Origin: a virus
Reading direction: 5' to 3' (one strand)
Virus record (IMG/VR): IMGVR_UViG_3300027730_001702
Span: 1-64,000 of that record
DNA length: 64,000 nt
Shown here piece by piece: positions 6,338 to 14,576 of the stretch (positions within the stretch are counted from its first letter, which is position 1; each line of letters starts with the position of its first letter). The notes beneath the pieces were generated by a model, which ran no database searches, was not told the DNA's origin, and was given only the letters and a program-made list of their open reading frames with translations. A program made the position numbers and the translations under genes.

Positions 6338-7123
6338 ATGACAAATTCTGGCACTTTATATGTTATTGGCACAGATATTGGCAATAAAAAATATCTTTCT
6401 CCTGCGGTAAAAGAAGCTCTTAGTGATGTAGAGTGGGCGTTAACTGAACATGCCAGACGGTCCACCGATATATTAAACTATTTCAATATAAAAGTTAAAC
6501 AGGTTACTTTTAATCTTAGAAATGAAAAAATAAAAACTCAAGAAGCTATTTATAGATTATCTAAAGGAGACAATTTAGGGTTATTATCTGATGCTGGCAT
6601 GCCAGTAGTCTCAGATCCAGGAACAGAATTAATAGATTTATGTTTAAAATATAAAATAAAAGTTAAAGTCATCTCTGGGACATCTTCTATCGTACATGCC
6701 TTAGCTTACAGCGGATTTCCTAACGTACCATTTTATTTTGGAGGATTTTTAATTCCATCAAATGGAAGAAGACATCAAGGTTTAGATTTATCAAGCGTGA
6801 ATATTAAAGAAATTTATAAAATAAATAAGAAAAATCAAATGATTCCAGTCATAGAAAAGTATATTAATAATATTTTAAGTGAATGTTCTACAAGAAAAGG
6901 TCTTTCGGTGTTTCTTATAAATGGAATGCACTTAGATATAATTTTAACAAAATCTGAAAAATTTTTACCTATTAATACTCAAATCGCTATTTGCTCTGAA
7001 CTCACAAGAAGCCAAGAAAAAATACATAGAGGTACTGCTTCTGAATTAAAAAATATTCTTCAAGAAAATCCAAAATTAAAACTTGGTGAACATGTTATAA
7101 TTTTTTATATAAATAAAAATTAA
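6338..7123 (+). CDS. rsmI: RsmI-like 16S rRNA ribose 2'-O-methyltransferase
   Basis: The 261-residue protein has the tetrapyrrole-methylase fold signatures of RsmI in order: LYVIGTDIGNKKYLSP (usual GTPIGNL-DISP), TEHARRSTDILNYF (usual EDTR..LL..F), GDNLGLLSDAGMPVVSDPGTELI (near-exact RsmI block), VISGTSSIVHALAYSGFP and FYFGGFLIPS. RsmI methylates C1402 in the 16S rRNA decoding centre in bacteria. E. coli RsmI is about 286 residues, so this is near full length. Two family positions differ: PIGN is DIGN and the second PG is SG. An rRNA-modifying gene in a phage is unusual. Confidence 0.82.
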   Translation: MTNSGTLYVIGTDIGNKKYLSPAVKEALSDVEWALTEHARRSTDILNYFNIKVKQVTFNLRNEKIKTQEAIYRLSKGDNLGLLSDAGMPVVSDPGTELIDLCLKYKIKVKVISGTSSIVHALAYSGFPNVPFYFGGFLIPSNGRRHQGLDLSSVNIKEIYKINKKNQMIPVIEKYINNILSECSTRKGLSVFLINGMHLDIILTKSEKFLPINTQIAICSELTRSQEKIHRGTASELKNILQENPKLKLGEHVIIFYINKN

Positions 7124-7948
7124 TTATTTATTTTTATTGAATGAATTAGATAAAAATGGGCATTTAGAAATCTTTTCTTCGTTTATATTAAATTTATAAT
7201 CTAATTTATGTTTTCCTTCGGCTATGTTATTTCCATTTGAATCTTTACCGTCTCTATAGAAAAATTGACGATCCGAAATTTTCTCTCTTTTGCTCTCGTT
7301 GAAAATCGTTCTTGATTTTCTCCATGCTGAATGTTGGTCGTTAAGTTCTTTATTATTTTTTATGCTTGAAAATTTCATATTAGTTCTCTCATTTAAGTTT
7401 AATGGATAAGGCAATATCCTACATATTGGTGTATTTTCTTTTATTCTAATTAGTTTATTAGTTTCTGTAATTTTAAAATTCATAGTGAAAGTAAATGGCG
7501 ACCAGTTTGTTTCTACTATAGCCTCCAATGGTTGAAGTCCATTAATTGGATTATTTGGGTATCCAGAAACTAACAAGCCCCATCCTGGCGGTGTTTTAAA
7601 TACTACTGGAAAAGTAAAAGTCACAATTCCTGCGGTAAAATGAGATAAACAATAGCTAAAGTATTCATTTTGTTTCTTATGAATTATTTTTACGCTAGAT
7701 ATTCTTCCCTCTCCATCCCAAAAAACATCGGTTTCATTTTGATATAATATCGTATATCCTGCTTGATTTGCAGTAACTAAAGGAGTGCAGTAATAAGCAT
7801 AATTCTGAGCTTTATCATCCATCCAATCTCTTTTTGAAGAAGATGGTATTATATATTTTTTGCATTGTTCTTCAATATTTTCATGTACAAAATAACATTC
7901 AATTAAAATATCTTTTTTTATAATAGAGTTTTCGTCGTTTAAATTCAT
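7124..7948 (-). CDS. DUF6065-like protein
   Basis: The 274-residue protein carries the family-like blocks RDWMDDKAQNYAYYCTPL, PPGWGLLVSGYPNNPINGLQPLEA and VETNWSPFTFTMNFKIT, which I recognise as DUF6065, a family of unknown function. It starts exactly where the upstream glycosyltransferase-like gene stops, so the two form one unit, and it faces rsmI tail to tail without a gap. No catalytic residues are established for the family. The family assignment is from memory of its motifs. Confidence 0.65.
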   Translation of the reverse strand: MNLNDENSIIKKDILIECYFVHENIEEQCKKYIIPSSSKRDWMDDKAQNYAYYCTPLVTANQAGYTILYQNETDVFWDGEGRISSVKIIHKKQNEYFSYCLSHFTAGIVTFTFPVVFKTPPGWGLLVSGYPNNPINGLQPLEAIVETNWSPFTFTMNFKITETNKLIRIKENTPICRILPYPLNLNERTNMKFSSIKNNKELNDQHSAWRKSRTIFNESKREKISDRQFFYRDGKDSNGNNIAEGKHKLDYKFNINEEKISKCPFLSNSFNKNK

Positions 7949-8835
7949 TAAGAGTGTTTTTTATTAAAGGCAAAATTATTAATTCTATTAATTAAATCCA
8001 AAGATCCTTTTGTTAAATTTTTTTCTTCTGAATCTAAAATTGGTATAAAATTCCAAGGTTTATAAGATCTTTTATCAAAAATCATCTGATTAGTTTTTTT
8101 GTTTTTAATACCATAGCAATAGTGGTAAAATGTTCCTTCTCTGTTTGGGTCGTCAAAGGGTGGCATATCCATAACATCTATCATTTCTGGAATAATTTTT
8201 TTCTCTGCGAGGGCTATATTAAAACCAAACATATCACAAATCCAGTCTTTATATAAAGGGTTATTGTCTCTGTCCGTTGATCTAAATAATATTGTCAATT
8301 CTATCCATCTGTCAATTATTTTTCTTAGCACATTTTCTCTTACAAAAAATGGCCAACCAATTGGTCTGTAGTAGTTTAAAAAATCTATAAAATTTAAATT
8401 TACATATTTCATATAATAATTAATTGTTTTTTTACTGAATTCACTTAATTTCGGATCCATGTAGCTATATTGTTGCCCTGATATATCTGTTTCTTTTTCT
8501 AAAATAAATTTACTTTTAAAAACAAAATCTGCTTCTACAAATAAATAAAATTTGTCTGGTTCTGGAGTTTTTGATTCTAAATATTCTTTAACTGAAAAAG
8601 CTCTATCATATATAATATAATGGTCATCATCTTTTAATTTTGCATAACTTTTATTTTTGCATAAAAAATATGGATAATTTTTATTTAAATTTTCTCTGTC
8701 TGATATTATTAATGATAAAAAATCTATATTTTTATCATTCCCATATGTTTTTAAAAATGAATCATACATTAACTCCATCTGCCAATCAATATAATTGCTA
8801 GTTGTTTCGGTAACTAAAACTGTGAATTTATTCAT
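7948..8835 (-). CDS. Glycosyltransferase resembling peptidyl-Ser/Hyp glycosyltransferases
   Basis: The 295-residue protein has FYLFVEADFVFKSK (a DxD-like EAD metal site), GWPFFVRENVLRKIIDRWIELT, DWICDMFGFNIALAEKK and FYHYCYGI. This series resembles the plant hydroxyproline O-arabinosyltransferase / peptidyl-serine galactosyltransferase group (HPAT/SERGT-like). Similarity to these eukaryotic enzymes suggests transfer of sugar to a peptide, but that is inference. It is translationally linked to the upstream small ORF (stop and start share one base) and to the DUF6065-like gene. Confidence 0.6.
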   Translation of the reverse strand: MNKFTVLVTETTSNYIDWQMELMYDSFLKTYGNDKNIDFLSLIISDRENLNKNYPYFLCKNKSYAKLKDDDHYIIYDRAFSVKEYLESKTPEPDKFYLFVEADFVFKSKFILEKETDISGQQYSYMDPKLSEFSKKTINYYMKYVNLNFIDFLNYYRPIGWPFFVRENVLRKIIDRWIELTILFRSTDRDNNPLYKDWICDMFGFNIALAEKKIIPEMIDVMDMPPFDDPNREGTFYHYCYGIKNKKTNQMIFDKRSYKPWNFIPILDSEEKNLTKGSLDLINRINNFAFNKKHS

Positions 8836-8990
8836 TATATTTTTTTAATATATAAAGCCATTGATTTATTTGATATTTTTTTAATATATTCTTTTGCTTG
8901 AGCTTTTCCTTTTTTAGAGGCTGGAAAAGCTCCATATAAAAATTTATCTTTTTTATTTAAAATTGCATAATATTTACTTTTATTTTTCAT
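8835..8990 (-). CDS. Small KYYA-type protein, 51 aa, copy 1
   Basis: ATG at 8990 encodes MKNKSKYYAILNKKDKFLYG... with AFPASKKGKAQAKEYIKK. It is clearly paralogous to the 59-residue ORF at 27586-27765 (KYYAVYSKSDNFLHGVFPPSKEG). The conserved pattern is KYYA, F-LHG or F-LYG, and F-P-SK-G followed by a Lys-rich helix. Its stop shares a base with the next ATG, a sign of coupling. Function unknown; conservation of two copies supports real translation. Confidence 0.6.
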   Translation of the reverse strand: MKNKSKYYAILNKKDKFLYGAFPASKKGKAQAKEYIKKISNKSMALYIKKI

Positions 8991-9129
8991 TTAATATTAA
9001 TTCTTTTAAAAGCTTAAGATGGTGAAGGTTCCAATTTTCCCCATCTTTTTCTTCATTTTCTATATCTTGATATATATTATATGCTATCATTTGATCTAAT
9101 AAACTTATAATTTTTTGGTTATTATTCAT
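8980..9129 (-). CDS. Small acidic protein, 49 aa
   Basis: ATG at 9129 encodes MNNNQKIISLLDQMIAYNIY... with an acidic middle (DIENEEKDGENW) and an LKLLKELIL helix. It overlaps the next small ORF by 11 bases and heads the minus-strand run that includes the HPAT-like transferase. A TATAAT lies 9 bases upstream. Function unknown. Confidence 0.5.
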   Translation of the reverse strand: MNNNQKIISLLDQMIAYNIYQDIENEEKDGENWNLHHLKLLKELILNEK

Positions 9130-9173
9130 TATACTTATATTATATAAGAATAGTGTAATTCATTCTAGAATAT

Positions 9174-10334
9174 ATGTTTTATTTAAATGCAACCAAAAAA
9201 TTTTTATCTTTCACTGTGACAAACGCTGGTGGATTTAGTTCTTATGGATCTAGCGCAAAATCTGGTCATATATACTATAGTAATAATATATCTGACCCTT
9301 GGGGTAATAATGGAGTTCATATTGGCTCATTTGATCTTAAAACTGCTGGCTCTACTACATTCGTAATTGGTGAATCTAACGATGCCGCTGGAACAATCTT
9401 GGCTAATAAACAAAAATATACAAGTATGTGCAATTTATTTTCTGCTGGAACATTAGATTATCATTTTTTAACATTTGTAATAAATAGGTCTAAACCTGCT
9501 GATTTTGTGCCTACTAGCTGTCCATGTACACAATTTCCTGGGCAGGGAATTGTAAATAATCGTACAGTTTGTGACGCAGCAAATTTTACATTTTTAGATG
9601 GATATAATCATGCAGGCGCAAATATAACTATAACTCCATATTATATAAATTCTTCTAATACTTTAATTGCGGGGGGCAGTTTATCAACATCATTCTGGGA
9701 TCTCATAGAATTTGCTGCCAATCCTAATTGTTATAATCTTAAATCAAATAGTCCAACATCTGGTAGGTTTCCAGATGATGCTAATAATTACGACGAGGTT
9801 GGTTGGACAAATGGTTCAGTTCTTATGCCTATACATGGTTGTGAGGCTAATGGTCCATCTAGCACTTTAAGAAGAGGCGCGTTTCGTGATTATTTTCCTT
9901 CAGGTGGAGTCACGTTTCCAGCTAAATGCACATCAGCACTTCCAAATTATACAAATAAAAACGGTAATCATTATTGGGGCCGTGGATATGCTGATCCGCT
10001 GGGAAAAAATAAAACAAAAATAACTCAAAGTAATGGTCCGTATGGATCACCATTATCTGAAAATTATTATAATGATAATATTGTTTATGATTCATTATTC
10101 GGTAGTTCAAACGGAGTGAGCGGAACTGGGTTAGTCCAATGTCCAATATCTACAGGAGTAGTGTCTAATAACATGCGTCCAAGATATTTCTTAGATATTA
10201 CCTCAAGATGTAATGCAGGTGCAAGAACTAGCACTTTCCAACCATATTATAATGGCTCGACATATCCAACTTATGGTGGGTATGGATTTTACATGAAATT
10301 TAATTGGGACGCTTTATGCTATCCTTGCGTTTAA
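9174..10334 (+). CDS. Large Gly/Ser/Asn-rich, Cys-containing protein, probably virion or exported
   Basis: The 386-residue protein is rich in Gly, Ser, Asn and aromatics with scattered cysteines (SCPCTQF, CNLF, LCYPCV at the end), beta-rich in character, and lacks a signal peptide or known domain. This composition is typical of phage fibre, decoration or tip proteins. It is the only plus-strand gene among minus-strand virion-like genes. TAGTGTAATT (9151-9160) upstream matches the motif found before other virion-like genes. The functional label is inference. Confidence 0.55.
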   Translation: MFYLNATKKFLSFTVTNAGGFSSYGSSAKSGHIYYSNNISDPWGNNGVHIGSFDLKTAGSTTFVIGESNDAAGTILANKQKYTSMCNLFSAGTLDYHFLTFVINRSKPADFVPTSCPCTQFPGQGIVNNRTVCDAANFTFLDGYNHAGANITITPYYINSSNTLIAGGSLSTSFWDLIEFAANPNCYNLKSNSPTSGRFPDDANNYDEVGWTNGSVLMPIHGCEANGPSSTLRRGAFRDYFPSGGVTFPAKCTSALPNYTNKNGNHYWGRGYADPLGKNKTKITQSNGPYGSPLSENYYNDNIVYDSLFGSSNGVSGTGLVQCPISTGVVSNNMRPRYFLDITSRCNAGARTSTFQPYYNGSTYPTYGGYGFYMKFNWDALCYPCV

Positions 10335-10335
10335 C

Positions 10336-10779
10336 TTAAAGAAAATAAACCTTAAGATAGTCTTCTTTTGCTATAATAGAAAAAGATCTATAAGCCGCTT
10401 TATCAAGAGTAATCTTTTTCCAAAAATTAGCCCAGTCTTCATCTGTTACACCAACAACAAAAACTTTACCCCTATAATCTGTCATTTCTGGAGGCAATTG
10501 AGTCTCTATACTTCTTTTGGGTGGATTTTTATTAAATTGTTTTACTTTTTCTTGTATTTTTTCATTTTTAAAAAGTTCATCTAAAAATATAGTGTCCTCA
10601 TTTTGAGTATAAATTTTAGTAAAAAAATCACTAACTCTTTGCCCACATTCACAAGTTGGATTATCTCTCCAACTTAATAGGTCTATTTCTATATTTTTAT
10701 ATTTTTCTTTTAAAATATCGAATGTCTCTGGTGTTTCTACTGCTGCTCTTAAAGTTAGAAAAGAAATTATTTTGCTCAT
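10336..10779 (-). CDS. Hypothetical protein, 147 aa
   Basis: A soluble, charged protein (MSKIISFLTLRAAVETPETFD... with NPTCECGQRVSDFF and TDYRGKVFVVGVTDEDWANFW). The CxC plus a nearby Cys might bind a metal but no known zinc motif is complete. It ends 1 base from the convergent virion-like gene. A weak TATCAT lies 8 bases upstream of the start. Function unknown. Confidence 0.6.
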   Translation of the reverse strand: MSKIISFLTLRAAVETPETFDILKEKYKNIEIDLLSWRDNPTCECGQRVSDFFTKIYTQNEDTIFLDELFKNEKIQEKVKQFNKNPPKRSIETQLPPEMTDYRGKVFVVGVTDEDWANFWKKITLDKAAYRSFSIIAKEDYLKVYFL

Positions 10780-10843
10780 ATATTCTTATGATACTAAATT
10801 TTAATATAAAAGTCTAAAAATTTTTAAATGATATATATTTATT

Positions 10844-11275
10844 CTACATCCCAATCGGATCGGGAAATGAGGGATTTCCGTCATCTCCGCCAGTGTTGCA
10901 GTTTGTTGGCGGATCGGGTGGTGGTGACGGTGGCGGTGGCGGTGTATAACAACAATCTGGTAACGGGACTTTGTCTTTACACGTAACAGGAGTCACGACT
11001 TTACTTCTTGTGCATTCCATATCATAAACAAGTTCGTTCACAGGGCAACTAGCACCATCAGGCCAATCCTTGTAACCAGACCTACACCCTAACCCAGTGC
11101 CCTTGTCATCACTCCATTTTGTTTGTCCATAAATGCATTCACCACAAACACAACCATCACTTGGCATCGTGCAGGATTTACAGAATGCATCGCAGTCTTC
11201 ATCTTTAAAGCCGAAGGGGTATTTTAGAACCTTGTATGGACAACTCCAACTACCATATTGTACAATAAGACACAT
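10844..11275 (-). CDS. Cysteine- and proline-rich protein, 143 aa
   Basis: The N-terminal 110 residues carry about seventeen cysteines in closely spaced pairs (CDAFCKSC, CVCGEC, DCCYTP), followed by a polyproline segment (PPPPPSPPPDPP) and a Gly/Asp tail. Base composition is visibly more GC-rich than the neighbours. Such disulphide- or metal-knotted modules occur at phage tail tips or as exported proteins, but no signal peptide is present. It directly follows the 931-residue virion-like gene. Function unknown. Confidence 0.6.
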   Translation of the reverse strand: MCLIVQYGSWSCPYKVLKYPFGFKDEDCDAFCKSCTMPSDGCVCGECIYGQTKWSDDKGTGLGCRSGYKDWPDGASCPVNELVYDMECTRSKVVTPVTCKDKVPLPDCCYTPPPPPSPPPDPPTNCNTGGDDGNPSFPDPIGM

Positions 11276-11287
11276 AAATTACTTTCG

Positions 11288-14083
11288 TTAGTTTATCAAA
11301 GCCTTTAAACTTCCAGTTTCTTGAACTAAATTATATATTAAATTAATTTTTTCTTTATTTTCATCACTTGTAAGAATATTTATTGATCCGCTAATGATTG
11401 GAGATGTGTAATATTTAAATTTATTTTGAAAATTATTTAAAGTATTAATTTTATTGATTTTATTTCCTGCGTAAGCTGAATATTTATCTCCATAATATAG
11501 ATTATTTGGAATGTGACTAGCAGAAATTGTATAAATTCTCACAGTTGGTTTTGTATAGCCAGTTATAGGAAATAGCACGAGTAAATTTCCTGAAGTATAA
11601 GATCCACTTTGCCTTAATTCTCCGCTGGATTCTGTATATGATATTGCCTGTCCAACATATTCGTTTAATCCTGAGCCATATATACTATTGCCTGTATAAA
11701 AATAAAATCCAGTATATTCTGTTGATACTAATAATTTATAATCTATATTATTTTCAAGATATAGTTGCGGATACTTTTCATTTGAAAAATTATAATAAAA
11801 TTTTGCTCCAGATCTTTGTGCGCTAATCGTACTTGATGAAACAACTTGATTTCCTATAATTGGATTTAGAATTTCTTGAATTAAATTTTCTCCAGTAACA
11901 AAAAGTTTACCAGAAACTGGATTTTCAGAAGCAGAGAAATATTCAATCTTTGGCGTTGGATGATTTGGTATATAAAATTGAAGAAGTCTATAATTACCAC
12001 TTATTTTATTAAAATTTGGAGTTGTGATTTTCAATTCAGAAATATCTCCTTTAACTGCTAGTGGTCTAATTTCAGTTAAATTTGTTTGTAATAAGTTATA
12101 TGTATAGCCATTCTTTAAGATTAGTTCGCTTAAATTTTTCTCAAGGTTAGCTACTGTATCATAAAATTTATAACCAGTATAAGTGGCTCCACTTATAAAA
12201 TTAACTGATACATAATGTTGTTTTGCGTCTGCTGAATTAAAAATTGGTAAAACGTCCGTATTTAATTTAAATAATAAATCTAATTGAACTGCTCCAGTAA
12301 ATGGGTTAAATGTATTTTTTGTAGAAATAACTGAATCATTTTGTCCAGAGAAAAGCCCAGAAAAACCTTGGTTATATTTAAAATATTGTCTGTCGCTGTT
12401 TAAATAGTAGAGTCCATCTCCGCTTGATGATATTTTTATATTTGTTTGTGCTTGGTATGTGGGATGACTATATATTCCAGATTGAAGTTTTAATTTTAAA
12501 TTAGATCTTTCGGCTTCTATGTTTTTTCCAGTAGCATATAATGTTAATCCAAATATTTTTGAATCTATTGGACTGTTATTTATTAATATTTTTCCATTAA
12601 TATCATAATTAATATTTGATCCAGTTTTTTGCATTGGTAAAAAGTTATTACCTTTTTTAGCAAAATAAAAATAATCATCTGCTAATAGTCTATTATTGTT
12701 AGATATAATACTAAGGGTTGAGTTTATGTATTTTTTTGAGGCCAAGAAATTTAATTTACCATTGATAAGCATTGTTCCAGTTACTTCGTTTAATATTAAA
12801 GCTCCTGTATTTGTATATAATTTTGTACCATTTGGTAAAGTAGTGAATGTATTTCTTCCAGATGTTAAGTAATTATTTTTATAATGAACTGTTATACTAG
12901 AGTTTTTTCCAACAGTATAATATTTAACTAATTGCCCAGATAAATTTGTATTATCTGGATAATAAAAACTTGTTTCTTTATAACCTTGATCTACAATATC
13001 AATTAAAGAATTTTGAGAACTGAGATAAAAATTCTTTGGAATATCGCCAGTATTGAATATTGCAAAATCATATATCTCTTCGTCATTTAATGTACCAGAC
13101 TGATTAAGATTAAAATTATTATTATATAATTTATATAATCCTGTATTTTTAGGTTGAAAATATGGGCCATAACCTAGTGATAATACTTTTGGCGAGTTTC
13201 CTGTTGGTTTCCAATATACAGAGCCAGAAAAAGCAAAAATTCTATATTTTACAAGATCATTTTTATTTGTTGCATAAGGATTATGAAATTGTGAATTTTT
13301 TTGTCCAATAATATTTGTATAAACAAAAGTACACTTATTTTGAATGCACCAATCAATGTTTGGTATATTGTCTTGCAAATATACTTTATTATAAGTTATT
13401 GCTCTTCCAGTTTGTGTACCAGATTCTGCGCCCTGAACATAATAATCTGCTCTTTCTTGTGAAAAACCTAATTTTTGTAAATCTTTTCTTGTATAAAAAT
13501 TTCTACCTACAGAACCTATTTGATATCCACTATGATCTATAAGTTCATATACGTTTTTATATGGGGAGATAAATGGCTTAGTAATCGGATCGTTCAATGA
13601 ACAGTAGCCACATATTCTAAATTTTTCTCCAGAAGATAAACCGTCAGGATATTCGTCAGGTTTACCATATGGAATTCCGCGGCTATCTTCAAAATTTGCT
13701 GTTAAAACTCTATCTAAGCAGTAGCCTTGTTCATTTTGTGTTGAATATGGCAGTTCACCAGTTGGAAAAAAAGTTTTTGAACCAAATTTTATTCTTATTC
13801 CTGTGTTCCTGTAGTTTTGCATCCATCCAGATTCATACCACAATGAATTATATTTTTCTTTTCTTAAGCTAACAAGTTTATTCAAATAATTTTGATTTGT
13901 TCTTTTTGAAATGGATTCTCCTAGATTAATTGGAGATAATTCGACTAAATTTTTAAAATTACTATCTAAAAATCTGGGATCGGTAAATTTAGCGTATAAA
14001 TTGTTATTTGCCGCAGCAGAATCCAAATCTATTGCTTTGATTGTTTGGTTGAAACCTTTTCTATAACCAGTAATTTTGTTCAT
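11288..14083 (-). CDS. Large virion-like structural protein, 931 aa
   Basis: A 931-residue protein rich in Asn, Tyr, Ser, Gly and Thr with long stretches of predicted beta structure and no enzymatic motif. The N-terminal 250 residues are less repetitive (YRKGFNQTIKAIDLDSAAANN, with several Cys), and the rest looks like repeated beta domains with TG and SG turns (NTGALILNEVTGTMLING). This is typical of tail fibres or baseplate proteins. AAGTGTAATTC lies 11 bases before the start, and a strong terminator lies upstream, isolating the gene from purA transcription. Confidence 0.65.
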   Translation of the reverse strand: MNKITGYRKGFNQTIKAIDLDSAAANNNLYAKFTDPRFLDSNFKNLVELSPINLGESISKRTNQNYLNKLVSLRKEKYNSLWYESGWMQNYRNTGIRIKFGSKTFFPTGELPYSTQNEQGYCLDRVLTANFEDSRGIPYGKPDEYPDGLSSGEKFRICGYCSLNDPITKPFISPYKNVYELIDHSGYQIGSVGRNFYTRKDLQKLGFSQERADYYVQGAESGTQTGRAITYNKVYLQDNIPNIDWCIQNKCTFVYTNIIGQKNSQFHNPYATNKNDLVKYRIFAFSGSVYWKPTGNSPKVLSLGYGPYFQPKNTGLYKLYNNNFNLNQSGTLNDEEIYDFAIFNTGDIPKNFYLSSQNSLIDIVDQGYKETSFYYPDNTNLSGQLVKYYTVGKNSSITVHYKNNYLTSGRNTFTTLPNGTKLYTNTGALILNEVTGTMLINGKLNFLASKKYINSTLSIISNNNRLLADDYFYFAKKGNNFLPMQKTGSNINYDINGKILINNSPIDSKIFGLTLYATGKNIEAERSNLKLKLQSGIYSHPTYQAQTNIKISSSGDGLYYLNSDRQYFKYNQGFSGLFSGQNDSVISTKNTFNPFTGAVQLDLLFKLNTDVLPIFNSADAKQHYVSVNFISGATYTGYKFYDTVANLEKNLSELILKNGYTYNLLQTNLTEIRPLAVKGDISELKITTPNFNKISGNYRLLQFYIPNHPTPKIEYFSASENPVSGKLFVTGENLIQEILNPIIGNQVVSSSTISAQRSGAKFYYNFSNEKYPQLYLENNIDYKLLVSTEYTGFYFYTGNSIYGSGLNEYVGQAISYTESSGELRQSGSYTSGNLLVLFPITGYTKPTVRIYTISASHIPNNLYYGDKYSAYAGNKINKINTLNNFQNKFKYYTSPIISGSINILTSDENKEKINLIYNLVQETGSLKALIN

Positions 14084-14094
14084 ATAACTATTTC

Positions 14095-14105
14095 GAATTA
14101 CACTT
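14095..14105 (-). promoter_or_regulatory. Candidate late-type promoter motif AAGTGTAATTC
   Basis: The motif lies between a terminator and the ATG of the 931-residue virion-like gene, with no consensus -35 box. The same AxGTGTAAT pattern precedes several other genes in the window (for example 50256-50266 and 25444-25454). Confidence 0.35.
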
Positions 14106-14111
14106 AAAAAT

Positions 14112-14146
14112 AAAAAATGCGAGAATTAATAACTCTCGCATTTTTA
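14112..14146. terminator. Bidirectional intrinsic terminator
   Basis: ATGCGAGA (14117-14124) pairs with TCTCGCAT (14134-14141) around a 9-base loop, extended by an A-run on one side and a T-run on the other, so a stable hairpin followed by U residues forms in either direction. It would end transcription coming out of the purA and intron region before the virion-like gene. Confidence 0.9.
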
Positions 14147-14279
14147 TATTCTTTTTTATTAGTTTGGCCCCGTTTTTGTCTGGTCCTTCTGTTGCTCTTT
14201 TGTATCTTTGTAGACGCATATACTTCATCAAAGAAAAAGCCTTATTACCAGATTGATCTTTCGCTTCTGTACAAATGAT

Positions 14280-14556
14280 CTAAACCTTCTCATTTTAAGT
14301 TATTTTCTCAAAATTTATATTGAGAAACTCGATATTGCTATCGAGATCGGACTATATCTTGCTTACTAACTTTCGTTAGTAAGACTGGGCGCTCGTGTCT
14401 CTGTTATTGTTGCGGTAACTCAAGAGTTAGTCTCTACACCTTCATGCTTCGTTTTTACCGCGAAGCAAGCTTGGCTCGGTATGATCCACTTGGGACTTCC
14501 ACCGAATTCACCCAGTATGGCCAGTTTTATTTTTAAAGAACTAAAACTAGTTACAC
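14280..14556 (-). ncRNA. Group I intron catalytic core
   Basis: On the minus strand the helices of a group I intron appear in order. P1-like: AGTTTTA/TAAAACT (14521-14550). P3: ACTGGG (14511-14516) with CCCAGT (14384-14389). P4/P6 region with ACCGAGCCAAGC. P7: AGACTA (14428-14433) with TAGTCC (14349-14354). P8: a perfect 9-bp hairpin with GAAA loop (14362-14383). P9: CTCGATA-GCAA-TATCGAG (14328-14345). AAGATATAGTCC at P7 is classic. Extra hairpins between P7 and P3 suggest subgroup IA. It follows purA; no 5' exon is recognisable. A 63-codon open frame (14088-14279, containing TEAKDQSGNKAFSLMKYM) follows and could be a 3' exon. Confidence 0.85.
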
Positions 14557-14576
14557 CTTAAATTTAAATATGCGCT

